Shown here: piece by piece, positions 46,276 through 58,700 of the stretch | Layout: each line of letters opens with the position of its first letter | Position numbering within the stretch: position 1 is the first letter of the stretch | DNA from: Galbula dea | Taxonomy: Eukaryota; Chordata; Aves; Piciformes; Galbulidae | DNA length: 64,000 nucleotides | Assembly (NCBI GenBank): GCA_013399015.1 | Contig: VWZX01006105.1 | Coordinates: 1,488,001 to 1,552,000 of the forward strand | Reading direction: 5' to 3' | Program-made: the position numbers and the translations under genes | The notes under the pieces: generated by a model | Told to the model about the DNA's origin: nothing | Database searches by the model: none | What the model saw: only the letters and a program-made list of their open reading frames with translations

Positions 46276-49134
46276 GATTGGTGGCAATTGCTAAGAGTGT
46301 AGGTAAAATGAATCCTGTTTCTAGTTTCCTGGACACCATAAAGACCAGAAATTTATAGAATGGAAATTGCTTTTAGAAGGGTGGAAGACTGCTGCAGTAG
46401 TTAGTGACACACAACATTAGTTTCAGCAAAGTGATAGGCATGTAAGACATTAACTCATGCCACGCTCTGGCTGATGTGTCACAGTCACCTTGCCTTTGGA
46501 GACAGTTTCAGGTTCAGGCAGAAATAGCCATCTACAGCTAGGCTTTTATTTCTAGACCATGAAATATATGTGACTTGGAGACAATTAAAAAAATTAAATC
46601 AAAATTGTGGAAAATAATAGAATACTAATATTGTCTGCTGTCACACCTGCAGGAGAGCTGCCCCTTGCTGCAGGTATGGCACCTGGCACACAGTTAATTG
46701 GAGTGTCCTGTCTGGTCTGTGCAGGGGTCAGGAGGGAATGTGAACATGTGGAGGCAGAGCCAGATCCTGTCAAACAGAAGGAGAGCTGAGGACCGTGCAG
46801 CACAGCCTGTCTGTCCCTGGCTATGCTAAGGGCACTCATTGCTAAGGTCCTTTTTTCATCTGAAACTAACAGTGATGTTGTTTCAGCAACCCTTTAGGCA
46901 GCTTTCTTTTGCCTACTGTGTTATTTGAATCTACCTAATAAAAATGCTTAAGAGGAGATACCAAGATGGTGTCGTTTTCAGACTCAGATATTCTCTCAGC
47001 CTGTACTGTTTTTTCAAATAACTACCTCAAACACTCACCTAAGACTGGATGAAGGAGTGACAAAGAGGTGTTTGTTGACACAGAGCATTCAAATACCCAT
47101 AAAAATAGAGGGATATGAGATATTAATGAGCAATTAACCATACCTAAAGACACCAAAAACCCCACAAGTCTCTTCCAGCCACATCTGCATCGGGTGTGCT
47201 AGACGAAATAGAACAATGTCTCCTGTGAATTATACTAGGCAGAAGGTCTGCAGGTGAGAAGCTGCAGCTTCAACTACTGTAACAGCATTACAGGGAAATT
47301 CTTTACCACTACAATGCACTCCACCAATCCCAAACAATGTTTCTGCTGCATTACAATTATCAGCTTTACAAAGTCAGTGTTTTCCAGTCTTACAGTGTAG
47401 TAAGATATGGCAATTTTGCACAATACCTGGAATATGATGTAGCAGTAGCTGTTTGTCAATTTTTATATTTTTGTACTATTTTTACAGCAAATATGATACA
47501 CCACAAATATTCTTTGCCATAGTCACATACATTGATTTCAACTTCTCATATCCCCGAGGTCTCAGCTTGTCTATTATCAATTGGTGAAGAACAAACCTGT
47601 CTTAGTCTATACCAGATTAACCACCATTAAGTACTACATGCTATTTTTGTTTCTTCCTTTGTTCCATCAAAACTACTCCATAATTGGACAGCTCCTGTCA
47701 CTGGCATATTTTTCATTCAACCTCATTTTTCATACCTTAATTTCAGTCTATTGCACTTCATTATTTTGTTTCAGAAAATGGAAATGATTCATCTCTCTTA
47801 CTGCTCCAGCTGCTGATACACTTGCAGATGACTAGTGCATTCCCACTGGCTGCTGCTCTCTGCACTGTGTCAGTTCAATGTGGCAGGTATAGAACATGCC
47901 TAGGAGAGAAAACATACTGTCTTAAGACTTCATTTAGACATACTGACCAACCACCCTCCACAACTGCTTTATGCTTCAAATGAAAACTCTCTTTTGTATG
48001 TGGAATGGTCATGAGATGTGAGGTCCATAAGTAGCAGCCATCTGATTTAGATGAATATTTTCACATATTTGAACTCCCTTCTATTTGAGAGGACTGAAAC
48101 TGGAGAGAGATTGCTTTAAACTTGAGCATATGTGCTTTGCTGATCAGAATGTGGTCATGACAAACCTTACATGGCAAAAAATTGATGTTTCTGAGCTGCA
48201 TCCAACCAGGCACCAGCAATTTTCTGCTCATAGCCACCAACCAAGCATCAACACCATGGGACATTGATTGGTCCCTACAGAGGCTGCTGACATAAATAAG
48301 AGTAATTTTTTGTTCATGAATAACAGATAAAGGGTTGCCCTCTTTCTTGAGAAGTGAAATAGCTAGAAGACAGCCTAACCTTTACATCTCTCTGATGTAC
48401 TTTGTAGAAACATTATTAAATGAAGATGTGTTTCATAAAAAACTTTAGTCCCTTCACTACTTTACAGGCAAAACTCAGCAGAAGGGAGATAAAACCTGCA
48501 TCCTCCCCTGGGCTTTTGCTTAGGAATGGCCACTGGCCAGCTGGACACCCCTTGCTTGTTTGCAGAAGAACAAATCACACCTTTGCCTGCCAGCAGGTCC
48601 TTCTATTTCTACTGATTGTCACAGTAATAAATCAATTGTTGATGCAAAACACATCTCCCATCCAACTCCTGGGGAATCTGTAAACTCTCTGCAGCACAAA
48701 TGTCAGCCTATTGCTGGCTGGGATTTCAGGCTGGAGTGGTTATTTTTTTTGCCAGTTAGTTATTTGCATTGGAACAGTAAATTCAGTTTGCAAAAGCCTT
48801 TACCATTTGGGCCCATTTGCCTTCAAAGCAAATTAATTGCTGCTGTATGACATTGTCTCTGCCATGGCTCACATAGGACACATTCATACTGCCTTGGCTG
48901 AAGGAGTGAACGTCAGTTGCCAGCTGGACTTCATCCTTGCACACTGAAGTTGTTATTGTCTGTCTAACATCAACACTGTTTACATGAGACCTGAGCAACT
49001 CAAAGATGTATTAAAGTCATCTGCTTCCATATCTAATGAGACTTGTCTGCACAAAGTGACTACAAAATGTTTCTGATTTGGAAAGTGTAAAAAAACTATA
49101 AAGGTCCTCATTGAGCAGGTAGGAGTTGGCAAAA
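46276..49134. other. Intergenic
   Basis: AT-rich, no gene, CR1 or LTR recognised. Open frames are of chance length. Confidence 0.6.
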
Positions 49135-49685
49135 TCACAGAATGGTAGGCATTTGAAGGGACTTCTGGGGATCACCTAGACCAACTCCTCTGCTAAAGCA
49201 GGTTTGGCCACATCAAGTTGCACACAATCATGTCCAGACAGGTTTTGAAAGTATCCAGAGAAGGAGACTCTTCAACTTCTCTGAGCAGCCTGTTCCAGTG
49301 CTCCATCACCTTCAAAGGAAGGTTTTTCCTTTGGTTTAGTTGGAACTTCATTTGTCCTATTTTGTGCCTCTTGTCCCTTGACCTACCACTGGGCACCACT
49401 GAAAAGAGACTAGCCCCATCCTCTCCTCTGGATCCCCATGTTTTAGAAATTGATAACCATTGAGAAGATCTTCTCTCACTCTTCTCCAGATTAAACAGCC
49501 CCAGGTCTGTCAGCCTTTCCTCATAAGAGAGATGTTCCAATCCCCTAAGCACCTTTGTAGCTCTCCACTGGACTCTCTCCAGTAGTTCCCTGTCCCTCTT
49601 GAACCAGGGAGCCCAGAAATGGACACAATACTCCTGATGTGGCCTCACCAGGGTAAAGTAGAGGGAGAGGAGAACCTGCTCATTT
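49135..49685 (-). mobile_element. CR1 LINE copy, 5'-truncated, long open ORF2 tail
   Basis: The minus strand keeps an open frame from about 49690 to 49193 encoding the end of CR1 ORF2: LYFTLVRPHQEYCVHFWAPW, ELLERVQWRATKVLRGLEHL, YEERLTDLGLFNLEKSERR, then VMEHWNRLLREV and SPSLDTFKTCLDM. The 3' UTR follows down to CACAGAATGG near 49135, the reverse complement of the CR1 end. The uninterrupted frame suggests this copy is younger than the others here. It is far too short to be active. Confidence 0.92.
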
Positions 49686-50026
49686 TGGATGTGCAGCCTT
49701 TGCCATCTGGGCTGTTGGCTACATAATATTCCAAAATATATGATCATTGAGAATTCATTCAATCAAATATTAGTATCCAGTGTATCTGAGATGATGAGGG
49801 TGTCCTGCCTGGCCTGGCACAGAAAGGGTCCATATTCTTCATAAGTGCTGCTCTGTATCTGCTAGTCCCAGGCAGATGTGGGGCATCTCATGGGGTACTA
49901 GATCCCTAAGCATCTTCAAATGAATGGAGCTGGAGTCAGTACTGCCATCAGAACAGAGAGGCATTTCAGCAGGACAGCAGGTCCTTTCAGGTGCCCAATA
50001 CACTGACATCCATAGTCATCTGAAGG
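49686..50026. other. Spacer between two CR1 fragments
   Basis: No gene or repeat recognised. The CR1 frame stays open for a short way beyond the element (to about 49762) by chance. Confidence 0.5.
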
Positions 50027-50134
50027 CACAGTATCATTTAGGTTGGAAGAGAGCTTTTGAAGTCGCCTCGTCCAACCCCTCTGCTGAGGAGGGGTCAGTT
50101 GGAACAGGTTGTCCAGGACCATGTCCAGTCAGGG
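50027..50134 (-). mobile_element. CR1 LINE 3'-end fragment
   Basis: The plus strand reads CACAGTATCATTTAGGTTGGAAGAGAGCTTTTGAAGTC, then TCGTCCAACCCCTCTGCT and GTCCAGGACCATGTCCAGTC. This is the reverse complement of a CR1 3' end and belongs to a different insertion from the copy 0.35 kb away. Confidence 0.8.
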
Positions 50135-53100
50135 TAAGGTGCAACAAGTTTCATTCTTGCTGCTTGGATAAAAAGAAATCTATCACACCTAAATTAAAGT
50201 GCCTTGGTCCCACAGTCTATAACCCAGGCATGATGCCATGACTTTTGAGGGTTCCCTCTTAGACTAGGGGATGCCTGGATCTGGCTGTTGGAGCCAGGCT
50301 TGTAAATCCTGTCCCCAAATCATCAAGCTAATAAACCTAACTATCAAAAGATGACTCGTGCCAGTTGTGTCAGCTGGAAATGAAACAAAAAATCAGAAAT
50401 GGGCTAGGAACAACCATGGGAGCAGAACGGTGACCATTCTCCAGAATGCAAGCAACACTCAGGCAGCTCTTCCAGCCTTTGCTGCAACCCATAATCCTGA
50501 CAAAGCAATCATCAAAGCAGATTCTCTTTTTGTTCTGCCCTTCTGAAAAGCCTGCAGATTCAGATCCTTGGTGTCTGATGTGAAAGGAGACAGCATTATG
50601 AACTGTGCTGTCGTCTCTTGTTTTGGAAATGGAAATTCGAGGCTCTTTCCACAGCGACTGAGAACAGTGTGGTTAGTGCTTTCCAGCTGATGGGACTAGA
50701 TCAAGCCTTTCAGAAATTGTTAACATTTTTTTCTAACAGTCTGCAAAGAGGTATAGCTTCCAGGTTTTCATATTGACTCCTGAATGATAAAGCATGAATA
50801 GTATTTTCATAAACTAACTCAGCACCGATGTTTACTCTGTTACAATAATTAAAGATTGCTTCTAAGTCTGCAAAGTATTTTTTCTTCATATTTTAATGAA
50901 ACTGTTATCTTGCCTAGCCTTCTCTGGACACATTCTCATACATATTCAAGCTGAACAAACAAAACTCCACATAATAATTCTGATGTAGGAGTAAAGATCA
51001 CTTTTTATAGATGATGACCAAGTTCATATTTTTATTACAGTCAAAATAACTAAATCATGTGATTTCATCAAATCATCTGAACAAAAATAAAAAAGATAAA
51101 CCACTCACACAACTCAACTAACAACTTATCAAAGTTATTTTGGCTATCAAGGTGTACTCCCTTGTTTATTACTGAAATATATCTGTGACCTAAATTCAGT
51201 GGCAAAATATTTGCAAACACTTTTTCCATTATTGCATGCTCATCTTTTATCATAAGATGAATCAGATGAAGCTCAAGTGATATAGAATAGTTCCATGATG
51301 TTTAGTGCCCAACATATGCTTAGCATCATGTTCTCTAGTCTTTGCTGTGCCCCTGCATAGAAACACTGTGACTTCATCTCCCGTTTATTACAGATGGAGT
51401 GACAGACACCAGCCTTTACTACTGTCAAAACACCATTAACATTTGGTAGTAGTTAGGTACTAAAATACCATGAACTTATCCCTCCATCAGACTGCCTGGT
51501 ATGGTGTTATATTGCAGAAAAGATACCGTCATTGACGTGTTACCAGGAAGAATTGAAACATCAAAGCTCAGTGCAGTCACTGAAGAACAAAATGAACCTG
51601 ACTCATCACCTGAAAAATCCTATCTGAAACAAACCATCTTGAAGAGCCAGCACAGTTGCACCTTTTCAGCTAATGACAATGAGAAAAGTTAATGTACATG
51701 AGAGAGAGAGCAATTGCCACTTGGCCAGGCTCAATGGGAACATGAAAGGACATATTGCTAGTTACTATGAAAGCAAAGGAACAGAATATGTGGGGGTAGC
51801 ACAGGGTTCAGAAAGGTAGTAGGGAGCAGAAAAAAGAAAAGCAGTACAGAGAGAAAGGTTACAGGAGAGAGAGGCAAAAGGGAAAGGGATGAGAGATGTT
51901 TTTCACTTTTATACTATTCTGCTTTCACACAAAACTCCATTTCCAGTTTCCTTTGATTGACTTTAATTCAATATGATGAAAATCCCTGTAGTTGTTTCAG
52001 CACCGCCAGTCATTTACTAAAGACAAATCCAGTTGGAACATTTAACAGTGGTGGTGCACATGTGTGTGTGCCTGTATATATACATATATAAGTATGAATA
52101 GAGACAGTTTTGCATAATCAATAAAAAATATTTGTAAGTACTTTCAGAAAAGTTTGCTAAGCTATAATAGATGAATCTTCTAATAAAGATTTACTATTGA
52201 GTATATGTATAAACTAAGACATATTTATATGTTTCTCCTTTGTGCTCATATACAAAATTTTTTTTCTATTAATAGTTACTTGCTGTATGGTGCTAAAAAA
52301 ATCCATCCACATAGTGCCACCCATTTAGAATCCAGAGGCTGACAACTAGGAAGCTATGAAGTTAACTCAGTAACAATTTTCAATCTATTCACAATTCCTT
52401 CAGAATTAACTTGTCAGAAACAACTTTACTTCTTCCACAACCAGCACAGAACTGATTCACTTAATTGGAAAAAATCCATCACAGAAAGATATTGAATGCT
52501 TCTGAAAATTGATGGCTGTTTGTCTTATCCCTTTTATTTCCAGCTGGTAATTCTTTCTTGTGAGTCCTATAGGAAAAGTCTCAGTGAAACTGAATACCTG
52601 AAAAAATGTCAATCGAACAAAATAATCATGTTATTCTCCCTAGTATACAATTCTTCTCTGCTTGCTTCTGATGGATACCCGCAGGAAAATCAAAGAAACA
52701 GCAGCAAGGTTGTGGTTTGTGAATGAGAAGAATACTTTTGTACAGGACATGCTGAAAAACTTCTTTTTCATTCTAACATATTTCCTAATTCTTCAGGAAC
52801 TTAAACACTTTGTTTAAATGCTGCCAAGTAATCCAAGGTCAGGCAGGATGGCATTATAAATCACTACAGTAATATCTCCACTTTGAAATCTCTGTGAGAT
52901 AAGAGCTGACCTTTTGCTTCTGATTTTACAGCTAAGCAGCTGAGAAAATAGTTAGTAGTTTGTTTTTAGAGATCTGTTTATATAGAGAGGACCCTCTATT
53001 TATTTAGTCAGTTACAAAAAAAACTATCAACACCAAGTGCTCTCAAAAGCACACATGAAATGTTAAGTAAGGGTTAGGCAGAGGCATTATTGCTTTCCCT

Positions 53101-54644
53101 TGAAGAAAAGTGTAACTTTTTGATATAAAGAGACATTGTGCCTGTATTTTCACAAAAGAATGCTGAAAGTGCCTTGGTGTCTGGCTGTTCCAAGGGTGGA
53201 AAGAGGATCCAAGCTCTCCCCTCCCTGTCCTTATATGGACATATATGTGCTGACAGCCTGCTACTGGTACCTGGCACAGGCAAAGGAAGTGGCAGGTGGT
53301 TGTTTAGCTACATAACTGCCATAAATGACTTTTACCTCCTCTCCCAGGTGAAGCCACATGCCTAGCAGACTCATCCTAGCTAAATCCAGCTCCAGGAGCT
53401 CTGGTACCAGGAAAACTCTGCTCTACAAGAGGGGATTACCACCCCATTCTGCTCTTGTTCCAGCTGCACTGACGCAAACTGCCTTTCAGTCTGGACTTCA
53501 GGGATGTCCCAGCTTTACTGATGCATAGTTACTTCTGAGCAATTCCAGCAAACCTAATCACTGAATCAAAACAAAAACCTTAGGGGAGAAGATGGGGGAA
53601 AAGTGTCTTGACAAGCTGCCCTGATACTTAGACTTTTGCAGTCAACAGTGAAGAAGAGACTGTCACGAATGAACTTTCCTCACTTTAGACACAGACAGAA
53701 ATTAAAAGGGAGCTTTTCCTGCAAGCAGAGAGCCCTGGGTGTGATACAGGGTCATCCCCAGCAGCAGTGGGTAATGAAGCTCTTCTGCTTCAAGCTATCA
53801 AGGGAAGGCCCTGGAGAATGGAACATCTATGAGAAACTTTCTTGCCTCTAAACAAGTAGAAATATTTATTTATGCCTTCAAGGTAGTTTACTGTTTTTCT
53901 GATGTTTTAGTCCTACTCGATGTAGCATTTACTGCACCACAACAAAAGGTTGTGATGCCTACTGCTGGAACAAGAGAAAGTAGAGCTCAGAGATAACTCA
54001 TGAGATGCCATTTGGAAATAAAGATGGAGAAGGTATTATGCTCTTCATTCATCTTGCCACCCTCAGGGCCTTAGGAAGATACCTTTTTGCAGTTGAGCTT
54101 GGAAATGACTTTAAGCATTCCTACCTTGCATACATGCCTGTGTTGTGTCCTGAGAAACCTCCAACTACTGTTACACTGGGATACCAAGATGTTCAGCCTC
54201 CCAGTGAGGGCCTTTATTGACTTGCTAGGAAAAGGAAGCAATTTCAAATCTCTTTTCACTCACCTATTGAGTTTCACATCATTCCTTTAAAGGATTATTG
54301 GATCTTCAGATACTGACTAATGATGTTGTCACTAAAGAATTCATTAATCCTGAAAAATGTCTGTCACCCGTTGAGTTCAGCAAAGAAACTGAAGAGAAGA
54401 CATCATAAGAAAAGCAAGTATAATGTTCTTAATGAAATTCCAAGATTGTTGTTATTATAAGCAATGCATCTTAGGGAGAGATAATAGACTTTGCTTTCTT
54501 AACAGTGCTGAGCTTTTGTTTTCTTAACAGGTAAGGTCAATGAATAGTAAGAAAAAGGAATTGTATAAAAATGTACAAAAGGCAGCACAAGTTTAAGACT
54601 TTGTTTCTACAATTATTTCTGCATAAGTCTGGGCCTGATACATT
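50135..54644. other. Intergenic
   Basis: AT-rich DNA without recognised genes. It holds a short TG/TA microsatellite at 52057-52092 and AG-rich sequence at 51690-51900. Confidence 0.55.
52057..52092. repeat. TG/TA microsatellite
   Basis: TGTGTGTGTG followed by a TATATATACATATATA run. Imperfect and short. Confidence 0.7.
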
Positions 54645-54922
54645 AAGACATTGACAAACTTGAGGAAGTCCAGTGGAGGCCACCAAGACAGTCAGGGCTG
54701 GAGTACTTGCTCTTTGAGTAAAGGAGGAGGAAGCTGGGCTTGTTTAGCTTGGAGGAAGGACAGCTTCAGGAGGGTCTCACAGCAGCCTGATCCTGCCTAC
54801 CTAGAGGGTTATCAAGGAGCTGTGCTACACTCTTCACAACAGTGCACAGCAAGGTAGTAAGAGGCCAGAGTCATACACTGAAAGAAGAGATTCCAGATGG
54901 ATATCAGGAAAGAAATTTTCTT
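54645..54922 (+). mobile_element. CR1 LINE fragment, ORF2 tail
   Basis: The plus strand follows the CR1 block order: GTCCAGTGGAGGCCACCAAGA, GTCAGGGCTGGAGTACTTGCTC, GAAGCTGGGCTTGTTTAGCTTGGAG, CACAGCAGCCTG, CACTCTTCACAACAGTGCACAGC, and CAGATGGATATCAGGAAAGAAATTTTC. Both ends are truncated and stops are present. Confidence 0.85.
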
Positions 54923-55489
54923 ATATTGTCCTAAATAGTCTAGTTTCTTCCACACACATAATATGTCAGAACTATAATCTCATTTATTTCATTTTTTGCT
55001 ATTTGTGAAATATTAAAGACTGAATTCTGAACTATGCTGAAGCATTAATTTGCAAAATTATTATTTTAGAGTTTTGTGCTGTTAGAGATATCTTTTTTTC
55101 TGTTCAAATACCTCCACTAGAAACTGATAAATTATGAACTGCTGAAATCGCTGAGGTTATGAGGACCTCAAACAGCCCACAGAAGCCAGTGGAATATTTG
55201 CATTCTCTTCAGATCAAACCCTTAACCCAATATCTAAGCTCCTGGGACCATTCTTTCCTTCTCTGGTAACCCATTCTTAATGTGATTCTTAGTCCTGAAG
55301 TCAATATCAGCTTTTCTCGTTCAGGAACTAATAACACATGTTTCTGCATGCTCTGTGGAGCAGTTTGCTCCATGCTTATTAGATACATCACCTGTCTCAG
55401 CTACACAGTATTGCATGAGCTGAACTCATAGAGTACACAAGGGAAAATTCATGCCAGTGGTGATCTGACAAAATTTCTATATGACTCAG

Positions 55490-55708
55490 TGTTCTGGTTT
55501 AGGCTAGAACGGAACTAATTGTGTTGACTGATTTTACTTTTCAGTTAAAACTCCTCTAAGAAACTGCACTTTCTGAAACTAACAATGAGTTTTTGCAGAC
55601 ACTGCTTGCTTCTAGCAGTGATAAGACCTAATGTCTAGATTTACCACCAGGGATTGGTATGCAAAGCAAGATCACTGCTGAATCTTGTGGTTCATGTTGT
55701 GGGGTTTC
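55490..55708 (+). mobile_element. Truncated LTR (same avian ERV family), copy 3
   Basis: Begins TGTTCTGGTTTAGGCTAGAA and runs nearly base for base with the first 210 bases of copy 1, sharing AAACTGCACTTTCTGAAACTAACAA, TCTAGCAGTGATAAG, and GGATTGGTATGCAAAGCAAG. The match stops near GAATCTTG plus about 25 bases. The TATA box and 3' half are absent, so it is not a functional promoter. Confidence 0.85.
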
Positions 55709-58700
55709 AATACCTTTGAAACTTATTTTCAGTTTATGCCAATATATTTAAAAATCAATCCTGTTTCTCCCTGTGTCAAACAAGGGAACAAATTCCTGCA
55801 ACATTTCTAAACATAGTAAATTGATCCTTTACTGGAGAGTTGATAACACTTCGTCCACCTTCATCTCTCTGTAGCTTCTTTTTTCCTGAACTGTGCTAAG
55901 AATTCCACAATTTCTCAAGAAGATTACATTTCTAGCCTCTTCCTACAAACTGAACCAAACATTTCTCCACAGAACAGGAGCAAAATGCTTGCACTAAGAT
56001 AAGATCAGCTTTCCACAAAAAGCTTCCACTCAAACATGAACTAGAAGGGGATGATTTATAAACCACTGCCAAAGTTATAAATATCTGTTCTGTTTAGGTA
56101 TGTCATTTTTTCTGTATTCAAGTTTAATTCTGCCCTTAATAAAATGTCAATTTATGCTATTCTCTCACTTGATGAATACAGATAATCTGGCACAATTTTT
56201 GCATCAGATTGAAGCAATACCCATCTCAAAGGCTTTGCCCAGCCTGCAGCTGCTCAGTTGGATGCTGGCAGTTGAATCTTCAGTCCCCAGCTCATGATGT
56301 TCTCCAAGCAGTCACTGATTTGGGTAGCTTGACAGGTAATGGAGTTGGTTACCAGGCTACTGCACCCCCACACTGCAGTGTGGCCACCACCATTGGCATT
56401 TGTAAACTCACTGGTGGCCCCTCTGTGATGTACACAAGTGTGTAAACAATAAAGACTTTGCAGCCAGCCCATGGTAGACCCCAGAGTCTGACTGTGAAGC
56501 CACCAGCAAGCCCACAGTGGCCTGACATTATTGCTGAGACCAGAGCTATTTAAATACAAACAAGTGTTCACATTTCTTCTGTCCAAAACTGTGACCCGTC
56601 AATGGGACAATTGTGCCTGCCAATAGACTGGCAGATGTGGCCAATCTGCTTCCCTGGCATGGGCTGGCTGACCAAGTGCAAGCTGCTGGCAGGAGGCAGC
56701 TTGGCTGCACATCAAGCAGGTGCGAGACATGAAGGGGATGGAAAAACAAGTGATGCTGCCTACAAAAATAACTGGGGCTTTAGTACATGTAGTGCAGGGT
56801 CAGGGGTGACCTGCACAGGGCAGGGCAATGATTTTAAGGCAGCAGTAACAGGTTTATGAGCATGTGCTTCACACATGCACACTGGGCAACAGGTCAGGGT
56901 AGCTCTGGGAACAAATAAACCAGTTAAAATGGAGAAATGGTCTATTCTACATCCTCAGTTTGCAAGGACAGATGCTGTAAAGCAGACTTAACATTAGGGC
57001 TCTGTGTTCATTTCCTTAAGATTAGAGTGAAACAAAGTTAAGGCTTAGTTTCATGGGGAACTGTGTCTGGCTGGACCTGTACCAGCTGCCTGAGTTGCTT
57101 ACTTAGGAACAATGTGGTCTAGATCAATTTCTTAGAGACTCGTTTCCCCTTACTGTTCTGTGTGCATAAGAGGAGTGCTGTGCAGCCTTACCAAGAAAGG
57201 ATACTGACACTGCCCAAACGAAAGTGCAGCTGTAACAAAAGTGCAATAACTGTAACAAAACCAGTTCTTTCCAGTGTGGTCCCCAAATGCAAAGGCAATG
57301 CTGGAAAAACCACGTGTGACAAACATGCAAAATGCCCAAGGTCACTTGTAAGGGGGTTAATCCTGCACTTTTGTCCCAGAGGAGATACAAATTTCTCACT
57401 GCCTATATAAGGCGAGAACTACTATTGCTGCTTCAGCTTCACATATCAAGCAAATTGGGTTAGGGAGCAGATGGGAGGAGGAGGACAAGTTGAAATGGTC
57501 AGCTAGTTTCTTGCTCTGGAAATCAGCACTGGGTTTCCTCACTGAGGTCCACAGACAGGTGCTATTCTATCACAGGGTCTGACTAGAAGAGTAAGCAGTC
57601 CAGGCTAGTATTTAGCCGATATAGCTTTGCAAATGTGGATTTATACACGGAGTACCTGACTTCAGCTTTGAGAGCCAGAGTTGGTTTGACTGCATATACA
57701 TTCTTGGCTGAAGGAGTTGGGGAAAGCAGGGGAAACAGGTCAAGTGATAATATCAAGAGAAATTCTCTCTTGGCTCATCTTTTATTCTTCTCTGTTCAGA
57801 TTCACAGCATGCTTAAATGGACCTTTTCAGCCCAGAGCAACAAACCTAATTTATAATGTTCTTAATTGTTTTTTCCTTTATTCTCTTCTACATTAGCTGG
57901 CATATGGACCTGTACCATATCAGCAAAGCTTTATGTTGTGCCTGCAAGAATGATAATAGAACCCACAAAATTATTTTACTTCCTGCTCTGTGCACACTGC
58001 AAAGAAAATTCAGTAAGCAGCATTTGGTCTTTATTTATTTTCAATCTCAGCTCTTGCCTGAGATCCAAACGTGATTTCTGCTGTATTGTGCTTGCTTTTA
58101 TTACACGGTGCTCTGAATTCTCTTTTAATTGTCACAAAGAATGTTTACTGGAAAGAAACCAAGCTTGCTGAAGCTTTGCTATGGATGTAGAAAGGGAAGG
58201 GAAGCTGTGGGACAGTGCACAACAAAGCATGCTTATAGAGTCTAACAACAAATAGGGATAAAGGATTACTTCTCTCATGTCTATCAGACAAGAAATACAT
58301 ACTTCTGGGGCTGGATATTATTAAGATTTTAGTTAAAATTTCCTGCCTTTAGAGGTAAGCCAAAGATTCAACTCAAACCAGAGACACTCTCAAATGTGGC
58401 CTTACATTCAGTAATAAAGTTCACAATTCTAACATCTGCAGAATCAGCACAAGCCTTTTCTGCCTTCTTGTTTTTCTACTGGGTTATAGAGAAGCAATTC
58501 AGAGTCATATTTGTGCCCAACTTATGGAATGAATCTGACATCATACTGTAGTACATCATTGTCCTGTCCCTCTGAAAAGAGTATCTGACCAAGAAATACG
58601 AGGTACATTTACATTCGTTTTAAAACCTTCAAACACTGCAAAATCTTAAGATGTGGTCCAGGTGACCTGATAAGTGTTGGTGTGTTACACTCAGTGAAGG

